The notes under the pieces are model-generated. The model had not been told where the DNA came from. It did not search any database and saw only the letters and a list, made by a program, of their open reading frames with translations. Source: Biscogniauxia marginata (lineage: Eukaryota; Ascomycota; Sordariomycetes; Xylariales; Xylariaceae). From it: a stretch of 25,642 nucleotides of DNA. The stretch is taken from the NCBI GenBank assembly GCA_022695795.1, contig MU404258.1, forward strand, positions 1 to 25,642, read 5' to 3'. How positions within the stretch are numbered: the stretch's first letter is position 1; each line of letters begins with the position of its first letter. Below, in pieces: positions 1 through 8,335 of the stretch. The position numbers and the translations under genes are program-made.

Positions 1-277
1 TAATTATTTAAATTAATTATTTAAATTAATTATTTAAATTAATTATTTAAATTAATTATTTAAATTAATTATTTAAATTAATTATTTAAATTAATTATTT
101 AAATTAATTATTTAAATTAATTATTTAAATTAATTATTTAAATTAATTATTTAAATTAATTATTTAAATTAATTATTTAAATTAATTATTTAAATTAATT
201 ATTTAAATTAATTATTTAAATTAATTATTTAAATTAATTATTTAAATTAATTATTTAAATTAATTATTTAAATTAAT
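1..277. repeat. Perfect 13-bp AT-only tandem repeat (satellite)
   Basis: The unit TAATTATTTAAAT is repeated 21 times without a visible mismatch from the first base to 273, followed by four bases of a 22nd copy. It is cut by the window edge, so the true array may be longer. The unit contains no G or C. It abuts an LTR-like sequence starting at 281. It does not resemble the usual fungal telomere unit TTAGGG. Confidence 0.97.
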
Positions 278-280
278 ATA

Positions 281-709
281 TGTTACGAACTAACCAAGGT
301 AAGCAATCAAATGACAGGGGTACTGTTCTCACTATTCTTAGTTCTACACCGGACATAGCTCCTGGAAAGAAAAGCAACTTATTATCACATAATATAAATG
401 TGTATAGATATATATAGATATATATATCTAGTAATATCTAGTGGAGAATAATAGATAAAATGAACAAGTATAAAAAGAACGGTGTCTCCTATGTATTTAG
501 TTATTTATTTTAGTTCTTTAGTTATTAATTTAAGATTATAATCACTTTTTGATATTATAATGAGAGTACCTTGAAATCTCTTTAACGAATAAAGTATTAT
601 AAACCTTTTAAATCAATTTTAATTAATTATTACCTTTAAATCAAGAAAACCTAATACGTATTTATTTATAAAGTTAGTTAACTAGAAATATATAGAAAAG
701 TTCGTCATA
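281..709 (+). repeat. LTR-like sequence, left copy (solo LTR or end of an element)
   Basis: It starts with TGTTACGAAC, exactly as the sequence at 21715 does. From about 455 to 706 it aligns along its length with 21925-22180: shared blocks include CTCTTTAAC, AGAAAACCTAATACGTATTT and AACTAGAAA, ending in GTTCGT. The first 170 bp after the shared start do not visibly align with the right-hand copy, so the U3-like part differs while the R/U5-like part is shared. The 3' end is uncertain by a few bases. No clear target-site duplication was found. Confidence 0.75.
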
Positions 710-1212
710 ATATAATAATAATAAATATAAAACGATATAAATAACTTTAATAAACTTAATAAAAAATTAAAAATAAATTATAATTATTTAAATTATTATT
801 TATTATATTAATTTAAAAAAATATTTAGCTTTATAATATTATAATAACTTCTTATTATTAAAAAGTAAAATTAAATAATTAAATAATAACTAAATAATAA
901 ATAAACTTAATATAAAATTTATAAAGTATTTCGATTTTTATATTAAAAATTAAATATAAAGTTTTAAATATTTATTAATTTTAAATAATTATAAAAATTA
1001 TTATTTTATAAAATTCGAAAAATGTTTAAAAAAACTTAATATTATTATATAAGTTATAACTTCTTAACTTTATATATTTTAATATTTTTAAAAAAGTATA
1101 TAATAATTATTTTAAATATATAAACTAAGTTTTACGTAATTAAATTAATTTTTTTTTAATTTAAAAAAGGTTATTATTATATTATTTTTTATATAAAAAA
1201 CGTGTATATCTT

Positions 1213-1331
1213 TTTTTAACTTTAATATAAATTAAGTATTTTAAAAAGTTAAAATATTTATAATAACTCGCGAGATATTATTATAAATATTTTAACTTTT
1301 TAAAATACTTAATTTATATTAAAGTTAAAAA
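1213..1331. repeat. Long AT-rich palindrome with CTCGCGAG near its centre
   Basis: Two arms of about 55 bp are reverse complements of each other, beginning with CTTTAATATAAATTAAG on the left and mirrored by CTTAATTTATATTAAAG on the right. They are separated by roughly 10 bp containing the only GC-rich octamer nearby, CTCGCGAG. The structure could extrude a hairpin. It may be the centre of an old inverted-repeat transposon or of two head-to-head insertions. It has no coding content. Confidence 0.8.
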
Positions 1332-1532
1332 GTTTTAAAAAAGTTTTTTTTATAAATATTATAAATATTTATAATTAATTTATAAAAATTAATTTATTAT
1401 TAATATATAAAATAGTTTTATTAAAAAATAAATTATATTTTAATAAGTGATATAAAACTAAAAATAAGTAATTATAAATAAATAAAATACTTAATATAAA
1501 AAAAGAAATAATTTTATAAGTTAAAAAAGATA

Positions 1533-1935
1533 ACGTGTCTTATAAGCGAGTGGGCCACTTAATTTCCTATATAAAATCGACTTTTTCAAAAATTCATAAC
1601 TTTACATATAAAAATCATAAAAATCTCGGACCTTTTTTATTAGTTATATAATTATACGGTTTAACTAAAAATAAAATCGAAAAAAATAATTTTAAAAAAC
1701 GCGAAGAGAAAACGCGTAAAAACTAAAATTAAAACAAAACGCACGGACCTTTTACGTATTTCTTTATACATTTCACTTTTATTTTTTTCAATTTTACTTT
1801 TAGTTAAAACTTATAATTATATAACTAGAAAAAAAGGTCCGAGATCTTTACGATTTTTACGCGTAAAGTTATGAATTTTTGAAAAAGTCGATTTTATATA
1901 GGAAATTAAGTGGCCCACTCGCTTATAAGACACGT
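1533..1935. mobile_element. 403-bp non-autonomous TIR element (MITE-like), TA target duplication
   Basis: The ends are inverted repeats of about 157 bp (1533-1689 and 1779-1935). The outer 73 bp, starting ACGTGTCTTATAAGCGAG, are identical between arms; mismatches further in are mostly transitions. TA flanks both ends (1531-1532 and 1936-1937), the duplication typical of Tc1/mariner and Fot1/pogo transposons. The roughly 90-bp centre holds no ORF, so the element cannot encode a transposase. Degenerate relatives lie at 2200-2491, 2635-2900 and 21075 onward. Superfamily assignment rests only on the TA and the inverted ends. Confidence 0.85.
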
Positions 1936-2199
1936 TAATATCATAATTAAAAAAAAAGTCTCAAAAAAAGTAATAATTAAATAAAAACAATATAATATAT
2001 ATAGTTAAACTAATTATAATACGTATATTTATATAATAAATAAAAATGCGTTTAATAATATAACAAATAAAAATATAATTAATTTTATTTATTATTAATT
2101 TTTTATTTTAATTTTAAAAAGTTTTAACTTGAAAAATATAATAAATTAATTAACTTAGATTATATATTAAAAATCGAATATTTAATATAAAAAAGATAA

Positions 2200-2491
2200 T
2201 TCAAATAATAATAATTATTAATTAATTTTAATATCGCGTAAATATTTTTTAATAATTAAAATTATAAAAGTTATAAAAATTAATTTACTCGTTTATATAA
2301 CTTATTTATTTATAAGATATATTAATTAAAAGTAAAATTAAAATAAACTTTATAATTATATAATTAAATAAAAGGTTTAAGATTTTTTCGATTTTTACGT
2401 GTAAAGTTATAAATTTTTAAAAAAGTCGATTTTATATAAAAAATTAAATAGCTTATTCGTTTATGTGGCTTATTTACTTATAAAACATGTT
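2200..2491 (-). mobile_element. Degenerate relatives of the TIR element (two overlapping right ends)
   Basis: Two mutated copies of the element's right end can be read, ending near 2322 and 2491. Both keep the order of the intact copy: the internal block ATAATTATATAA, a decayed GGTCCGAGAT block, the TTTTTACG block and the terminal TTATAAG-type end. The segment 2200-2322 reverse-complemented matches 21073-21200 over its whole length, including an internal TATTTACGCG block, so this is a longer family member, probably nested with another copy. Confidence 0.65.
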
Positions 2492-2634
2492 ATTTTTATT
2501 TATTTATTATATTTAATTAAATATAATAATTAAAAGTTTTTAAAAATTATTTATATTATTTTTATTTATATAATAAATAATATATTTTAATAAAATTAAT
2601 TAATATATTATATAAAATTAAGTTTTGTTTTTTT

Positions 2635-2900
2635 TAAAATTTATAACTTTATATATAAAAATCGTAAAAATCTCGAACCTTTTTTAATTATATATTTATT
2701 TAAAATAATGAAATATAAAATTAAAAAAATTAAAAAAAATTAATTAAAAAAAAGGTCTATATATTTTGTTTTAATTTTAGCTTTTACACGTTTTCTTTTC
2801 GCGTTTTTTAATATTAATTTTCTTAATTTTATTTTTAGTTAAATTTTATAATTATATAACTAAAGAAAAAAGTTCGAGATTTTTCCGATTTTTATTTAAA
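2635..2900 (-). mobile_element. Degenerate TIR-element copy, inverted relative to 1533-1935
   Basis: Left-arm interior sequence (TAACTTTATATATAAAAATC followed by a decayed TCTCGGACCTTTTT block) and right-arm interior sequence (ATAATTATATAACTA followed by a decayed GGTCCGAGAT block) are both present. The central segment around 2755-2815 is the reverse complement of the centre of the intact element, including TTTTGTTTTAATTTTAG and a CGCGTTTTTTAA run. The copy is therefore inverted. The outermost ends are not recognisable. Confidence 0.65.
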
Positions 2901-2940
2901 GTAATACACGCTTTTTAAAACGTACCTTTATTCGTTTACT

Positions 2941-3382
2941 ATATTAAACTAAGTACTTTCGGAGTCTTTAGTACTTACCTGTGCCACCCCTGCACGCGCT
3001 AGACTGCTAGCTCGCGACTAGCCATCTACATACCCCTAGCCTACTCCATTGACTACTGGAAAAAGCGAACGAATATCGGTGGGGCTAGCTATCGTGAGAT
3101 TCGATATTAGATTTCAATTCAAGAACTGCCTATGATCATCGGGAAAGCATAAGTGAATAGAGTCATTATGGAATGCTCGGATGTCTGTCGGTTTTAGAAA
3201 GGCCTTCTGGTGATGACAATAGTTTATTCGGCTTTACTTCCCCGCTTCTTGTTAAGTATGTTATCATAACAACTTAGAACCTGCATGATACCACCGCACG
3301 AAAGACGGGAAAACGATTCTTTACATTGTCTTCTCCTGTTAATACTTGACAGTTTCTCGGTTCTCGAGAACTAAGTGCCAAA
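2941..3382. other. AT-rich/gene-island junction; no gene seen
   Basis: Base composition becomes balanced here. The stretch contains several CTAGC/CTAG-rich words around 2995-3025, and no ORF of note on either strand. It would be the upstream region of the amidase remnant that follows. Confidence 0.6.
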
Positions 3383-4330
3383 ATGAGCCCCCGTAACGAG
3401 TTAGTATCCACGGGAACTTGGCCGGAGTTTCGAGCTGCTAAGAAAGCCAAGCAAGACTTAACAGTTCCATAGGAATTGGAACTAAATGGAACTTGAAGAA
3501 AGACGGTCTTCCGCCCGAGGACACAGTAGATCTATGACCCTTTGTCAACTCGTGCGGGAATTTGACTGAGGTAGAGTTGATGATTACTGGCGATGCTTAT
3601 GATGCAACATCGCTAGCTGAGGCCGTTAAGGAAGGTAAACTCACGGCAGTAGAAGTTGTGACAGCATTCTGCAAACATGCCGCAGTAGGTCACCAGCTCT
3701 GCAATATGCTTACGGAGATCATGTTCGCCGATGCGATAGAGAAGGCTAAAAAGTTAGATGCGATCTTCATGCATACCAGAAAGCTTATTGGGTCCTTGCA
3801 CGGCGTCCCGATAACATTCAAAGAGTGCTTCCACTTCAAGGGGTACGATTGAACAAACGGATATATATATTGGATGTTCAAACCCGTGGACCGCACATCT
3901 CCGCTATTAGAGCTACTTCAAATTGCGGGGGTAGTGTTTATAGCAAAAACTAATGTCTTTCAAACAATGTCGGCCGCGGAGAGACATAATAATGGTCTCG
4001 GCCGGACGAAGAACCTGGTAAACAGCCGCTTAACTTGCGGAGGGAGTAGTAGTGGTGAGGGTGCTAGCCAAGCCTTTCGGTGTAGCGTACTCGGCATAGG
4101 AACTGATGTTAGAGGTTGCATTCGAATGCCGGCTGCAGCTAATGCCGTCTTTGGCTATAAGCCTCCACCCAACGATCGGATATTCATACTTGGGCTAGCC
4201 GAGCAGTAGCACCGAAACAACGTTGTTAAAAGGTACTTCTTAGACCTTGCACGGCGACCTATCCCGCCTAGGTTGCCTCTATTTCCTTAAGGTCTTTACA
4301 GCTTCAATAATTCAGAATATCGCCACCAAG
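3383..4330 (+). pseudogene. Amidase-signature (acetamidase-like) pseudogene
   Basis: The conceptual product follows fungal acetamidase/indole-acetamide-type amidases: an N-terminal LPPED...CGNLTEVEL stretch, GSLHGVPITFKE with the catalytic Lys, KTNVFQTM, and the signature GGSSSGEG...GTDV. Such enzymes hydrolyse amides to acid and ammonia. The gene is broken. An ATG at 3383 opens a segment in a different frame from the main one (frameshift near 3465-3490). TGA stops interrupt the main frame at 3535-3537 and 3850-3852, each with recognisable homology continuing in the same frame, and TAG ends it at 4207-4209 just after the signature region. A further frame-shifted fragment resembling the next amidase motif (LFLKVF) may lie near 4270-4300. 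The usual nucleophile Ser of the GGSIR motif is Cys here (TGC 4117-4119, read RGCIR). An intron cannot explain the stops, as no GT/AG pair brackets them. Only about the N-terminal 40-50% of a normal 530-550 aa enzyme is recognisable. Confidence 0.85.
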
Positions 4331-4338
4331 TACCTATA

Positions 4339-4640
4339 CTATCCATGTCGGTACTTGGCAAAGTCTCTAGAACCCTCCAGGAACGTATGACATCCGCCCA
4401 CTCCGAGAGGTACGGACATCATCCTTGGCTCCTTGGTCCGCACTTTGAGCCCGCCCGCCACGATGATATCCTGCACGGTAGCCGGGAGCTCGCCGACCTT
4501 CTCGGTCCACGTCATACTATCCGGGCCTTTCTGCACCTCGTCCTTGGTAATGTCGTCTCGGTAGGTTCTACCCACCACTGCGTCAGTAACTTTCTCCGTT
4601 CTCAAGAGCCACTTAGCTACTACGCCCAGACCCCGAAACC
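4339..4640 (-). pseudogene. Unidentified ORF remnant (about 90-100 codons)
   Basis: The minus-strand frame reading WLLRTEKVTDAVVGRTYRDD onward to a stop at 4339 has GC-rich third positions typical of coding DNA in this island, so it is more convincing than the overlapping plus-strand ORF. It stays open upstream until it meets a 15-base G run on this strand (C run on plus, 4644-4658), where the frame becomes uncertain. No start codon other than TTG was seen. I do not recognise the family. It lies tail-to-tail with the amidase remnant and could be an exon or a relic. Confidence 0.35.
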
Positions 4641-4643
4641 CAA

Positions 4644-4658
4644 CCCCCCCCCCCCCCC
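4644..4658. repeat. Homopolymer run of 15 C
   Basis: An uninterrupted run of 15 C bases on the plus strand. Such a run is prone to slippage and to sequencing error, and it sits at the point where the minus-strand ORF remnant loses a reliable frame. Confidence 0.95.
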
Positions 4659-4782
4659 TTCGGAGGTTTTTGACCTATACTGTTCCCGGGCTAATAATAT
4701 GACTAATTTATAAGTCTTATAAATCCTAGCAGATACTTACAGGATACTATCAGTGCTCAGATTGCCGCAATCTCTATGTGAT

Positions 4783-4965
4783 CTACCCGCTAATCTTGTC
4801 GGGGAAGCCGGGCAGGATCTCCGTTTGGGTCTTGTCGGACTCGCCCGCCGCTGACTTGACCCGCTCGATTAGGGAGTCCATCTGCCGGACGAGATCGGCC
4901 AGCTTATCCTCGGTGGTGGGCTCCGCGCCGGTGCCGTAGCCGTAGCCGACGCCCGGCCATAACAA
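4783..4965 (-). pseudogene. Unidentified short ORF, possible C-terminal exon or relic
   Basis: The frame encodes about 60 residues with a Gly/Tyr-rich start (VGYGYGTG), an amphipathic stretch DKLADLVRQMDSLIERVKSA likely to form a helix or short coiled coil, and a stop at 4783-4785. Codon third positions are strongly GC-rich, arguing for real coding ancestry. The frame is closed by a stop about 30 bases upstream and the only start is TTG, so an N-terminal part is missing or lies in another exon. No family recognised. Confidence 0.3.
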
Positions 4966-5032
4966 AATATGTGCGGCTTGCTCGAGCTGTTAGAAGGCTC
5001 TGCGTCGTACTTGAAAGCTATTAATCTTGTAG

Positions 5033-5281
5033 ACGCTACTTGTCTGGGCCTCCTCTTTACGCAATTGCCAAGACGGATCACGAACAAAATTCGTCTCCGA
5101 GAAAGCTAACACGCCATATAACGCCACTATAAAAGGGGAAGGTAAACTGGCAACCGAAGTGATGCCAATACTCCAACAATGCAGCGATTCTACGATTACT
5201 CCGCACGAATTGAATCTTGGATATTTCTGGGCCAATTGCGATGTCCACTCGCAGAATGGTTCAACCGCTAATGCGACCTAG
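5033..5281 (+). pseudogene. Unidentified ORF remnant with in-frame stop
   Basis: This plus-strand frame is open for 82 codons but has no ATG at its beginning. It reads as a plausible secreted-type protein fragment, with several Cys (NCQDG, QQCSD, ANCDVH) and N-glycosylation-like NAT triplets, ending at TAG 5279-5281. The same frame continues with KLVDGLGGYYYYAL, which looks like continuing coding sequence, before another stop. I do not recognise the family. A minus-strand ORF over the same bases is an alternative. Confidence 0.25.
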
Positions 5282-5457
5282 AAACTTGTTGATGGTCTTG
5301 GAGGCTATTACTATTACGCCTTATAAATGATGAGGATAAGCTACGACCAGCGAGCATAACATTGTAGGTATAAGAGGTCTAGACTCTACTGTGCAAAGGA
5401 ATTCTATTTGCTCAGGAGTTCCCATCGCCTGAGTTGGTTCTCAACATTTTTATCACC

Positions 5458-6878
5458 ATGAAGTTTGCCTTCTTCGCCCCCTTAGTAGTCTTGCTATCGG
5501 GTGCGGTTCCAAGGGTCGGATGCATTTCATATGATGGATATAAGGTCTTGCGTATCATAACAGACGGAAGCTCCACCGCCGTACTTGAGAAGCTATCTGT
5601 TCTATCATTTGATCAGTGGAATGATGACATCGACAATCATATTGATATTGCAATTGCACCCGACCAGTTTGCTACGTTCGAAACACTCGGGTTGAAGTTT
5701 CATGTGATGCACGACAACCTAGGTGATTCCATTGCCGCTGAATCAGCGTCAAAATCTGTATGGAAGAGACAAGTCGAAGACCCATCGTGGTACGATTCAT
5801 ACCACGCATACAACGACCATATCCAATACTTCAACGACCTGCATGATTCATTCCCGAATAATTCTGAGCTTACTTCGTCTGGTCTGTCATACGAGAACAG
5901 GAGCATCTTTGGTATCCATCTGTGGGGCGCGGGAGGACCCGGGAAGCCTGCAGTGTTATACCACGGAACAGTGCATGCTAGGGAATGGATCAGTGCGAAA
6001 GTGCGTTATTCCATACTACTGTCATGAAAGATTAATATGCTGATGACCCGTAGGTCGTTGAATACCTCACGCTTCAATTGATCACAGGATATAATAATGG
6101 GGATAACGAGACTCAAGCAATTTTAGACAGCTACGACCTCTATATATTCCCATTCGTAAACCCTGATGGTAGGCATAGAACCCAGCTTTCCTAATATATG
6201 CATGCATCTGACTAACCATGAGAAGGCTTTGTATATAGTCAAACAACTGATAGGTTATGGCGCAAAAATCGCCAGCCACCTCCATCACCGCCAGCCAATC
6301 AAAGCTGCTATGGCCGGGACATAAACCGTAACTGGGAATTCGCGTGGGATGCGAATCCACGTGGAGCGTCTAGCAACCCATGCTCTCAGACGTACAAGGG
6401 CGAGGAGCCATCTGACAGTCCAGAGAACCAGGGCTTAGACAAATTGGTGCGTCAACTGCGGGACGGACCCGGAATCAAGCTATATATCGATTGGCACAGC
6501 TATGGCCAGTACATTCTCTCGCCGTTTGGTTACAACGAAACCCTCTACGCCCCAGAGTTAGGCAAGTGGACTAAGGCGGCGGGCCTGGTCAGCCAGGCGA
6601 TTCGAGACAGCTCAGATGCAAGGACGACATTCACGTTCGGGCCGAGCGGCGCCGTGCTATATCCCACCACGGGCGCGGCACCAGACCATGTTTACAGCAT
6701 TGGAGGAGCCGAATTTTCGTACACAATTGAACTCAGAGATACTGGTGACTTCGGGTTCGTGTTACCTCCCGAGCTGATCAGGCCCACCGTCGAGGAGCAG
6801 TGGGAAGGGCAGAAAGTCCTGTTAAGTCTGCTAGACGAGGTATTCTTCGACGGCGAGGGACCTGCTATCGCAGTTTAG
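5458..6878 (+). CDS. Secreted zinc metallocarboxypeptidase, M14A (carboxypeptidase A-like)
   Basis: Three exons, 5458-6000, 6054-6168 and 6226-6878, give a 436-residue preproenzyme. Introns of 53 and 57 bp have GT/AG ends and branch points (CTGAT; CTGACTAAC). The ATG at 5458 has a good context (ATCACCATGA) and opens a signal peptide (MKFAFFAPLVVLLSGA). A propeptide of about 80 residues ends at a Kex2-type Lys103-Arg104. The catalytic domain keeps all the family's key residues: zinc ligands His173 and Glu176 (HAREW) and His310 (DWHSYGQ), the substrate carboxylate-binding Arg in DINRNW (251-256), and the general base Glu388 (IELRDTG). The enzyme should remove C-terminal residues from peptides outside the cell. 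The S1' position equivalent to CPA Ile255 appears to be Pro (GAAPD), so no acidic CPB-like pocket is seen; that alignment is my inference. It is the only intact gene among decayed neighbours at the edge of the island. Confidence 0.95.
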
Positions 6879-7041
6879 ATGTTATTGCCCGGGGCCAGTC
6901 AAAAGGGTATGTGACCAAGACGGCACCATCTGTAAATAGGTTATTTGACCAGTCAGAAGTTCACTGCTCAACTTTGCTATTAACGATCAGAGCGCGGATA
7001 ATCTATACACAAACGATTAAGGGAATTAAGTGCATGTATGT

Positions 7042-7428
7042 CATGACTGCCTCCCCGGCTACCTAGGAAAAGGTCCTGTCGCTGTCGTGGCCACAAACCT
7101 AGCGCGAACCTTCCTTTTTATCTAGTGGCGGTTTCTCGTGGATATTAGAGGAGGAGTTACCATCGCAAAGCCCGACATTCGTTTAGGCGAAGTGGTTATA
7201 AGCATACCCAACAGAGGTAATCTAACGGCGGCGTTTAATACGATCGACCTAGAGAAAGATATTACCAACGACTTCGTTTTGAAAAATTGTAAGAAGAACA
7301 TAGAACAATTTCTTGTGACAAGAACTCCAAGATATCATTATGGCACTTTGACAACCACAAGTAGGCCAACTTTCTTCGACTACACTGCATCCCCCCAATC
7401 ACGTTTCCGGTTGGGAATATTACGCTAG
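7042..7428 (+). pseudogene. Nucleoside phosphorylase (PNP/UDP) domain relic, as in fungal NLR/ankyrin proteins
   Basis: The frame reads CLPG..GKGPVAVVATNLARTF, an in-frame TAG at 7123-7125, then GGVTIAKPDIRLGEVVIS and, further on, RYHYGTL. These match in order the PNP_UDP_1 domain found at the N-terminus of many fungal NACHT/NB-ARC/ankyrin/TPR proteins (family consensus, from memory: VGIGGG, DIRLGDVVVS, hYGxIAS). The usual GIGGG glycine loop has become DIRGG. No start codon, no NACHT or repeat domain and no downstream continuation was found: 7429 onward is non-coding. It is a truncated, inactivated fragment on the same strand as the carboxypeptidase, 163 bp after its stop. Confidence 0.8.
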
Positions 7429-8335
7429 CCAGTACTGAAACTCTGTCTTAACTCTGCTGCCAGTTACATGTTTTAGCGACATGCATAGGAGAGAAAATGT
7501 AGCACAAATGAGTGTAATGGGAGGAAAACCCATATACCTTCGAGCTATATAGGCTGTCATTCTAGTGTTATGCTCAAGAAATAAATAAGAATGTTCCTAA
7601 TCTATCCTGATCAGCTCCTCTACTGGAAACGTACTTAGTATGAGTTGGTACGGCAAATTTCAAAGATCTCGTACGTAACGTATGGTTATCGATGCAGTGA
7701 GACGTGCTTGTCATCTCTTGCTTGATACTAAAAAGTTACATCTTTCAATAATTAAAGTATAGTGACTACTTTGACCTAGACATCGAGTCTCTCGGCCACG
7801 CGAAACTCTAGGTAACATGGGAGTTAGTTAAATGTGGTAGAAAAGGGGCTGACAGAAAGTTTAGAGCTACAGACAACCACAACAGACTGAGATCCTTACG
7901 AGTATATCTTGGCCTCGGGTCACAGACAAATCGATTAACGTCCCCGATGCTTTGCGTTTCCATACACCGTTGGTTTTTTGATCATCTATTCATGATGTGT
8001 AATATTATACTAATTTTCCCCTAACAACCTACGAACAGTATTGTTTTATAGCTCACTCTCTCTCTTTTCCCCCTTATTTTCCTTGTTAACTTTTGCCTAT
8101 GTCGCTACATGTAGTATGACTACGATTCAAATCAACTAGTCATGCCATTGCCTATGACCCATCAGGGCGGTCTTGTCATGGTCCAGAGGTCCGAAAATGT
8201 ACAGAATTAGTAGCTATTTAATTTTACTTTCACTACCTGAATAAAGCCCCCTATTAAACTCAATGCCTAGCACCAATACGCCTCGCTGAGTTTTTATATA
8301 ACCAAGGCTATTCCGTATCCATATTTCATGGGAAC
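7429..8335. other. Intergenic region, no gene seen
   Basis: About 900 bp between the phosphorylase relic and the 3' end of the PIG-A gene. No coding frame or tRNA was recognised. A pyrimidine-rich tract lies near 8050-8095. The right part should include the 3' untranslated region of the minus-strand PIG-A gene. Confidence 0.5.

Larger units (their letters stand above)
1..2940. other. AT-rich, RIP-like degenerate repeat block (left flank)
   Basis: Nearly all of this stretch is A and T with short homopolymers and stops in every frame; no ORF of useful length exists. The exception is about 281-400, which has more balanced composition. The block contains a satellite, an LTR, a palindrome and several inverted-repeat element copies (listed separately). 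Differences between related copies inside the window are mostly C/T and G/A transitions, as expected from repeat-induced point mutation. The switch to normal composition near 2941-2990 is abrupt. Confidence 0.9.

Noticed and set aside
1..277. CRISPR array or telomere as explanation of the tandem repeat
   Set aside because: There are no spacers, the 13-bp unit is directly tandem, it lacks any TTAGGG-type motif, and the genome is eukaryotic.
4345..4713. 122-codon plus-strand ORF
   Set aside because: Its third-position composition is poorer than the opposing minus-strand frame, and the proline run comes only from the C15 homopolymer.
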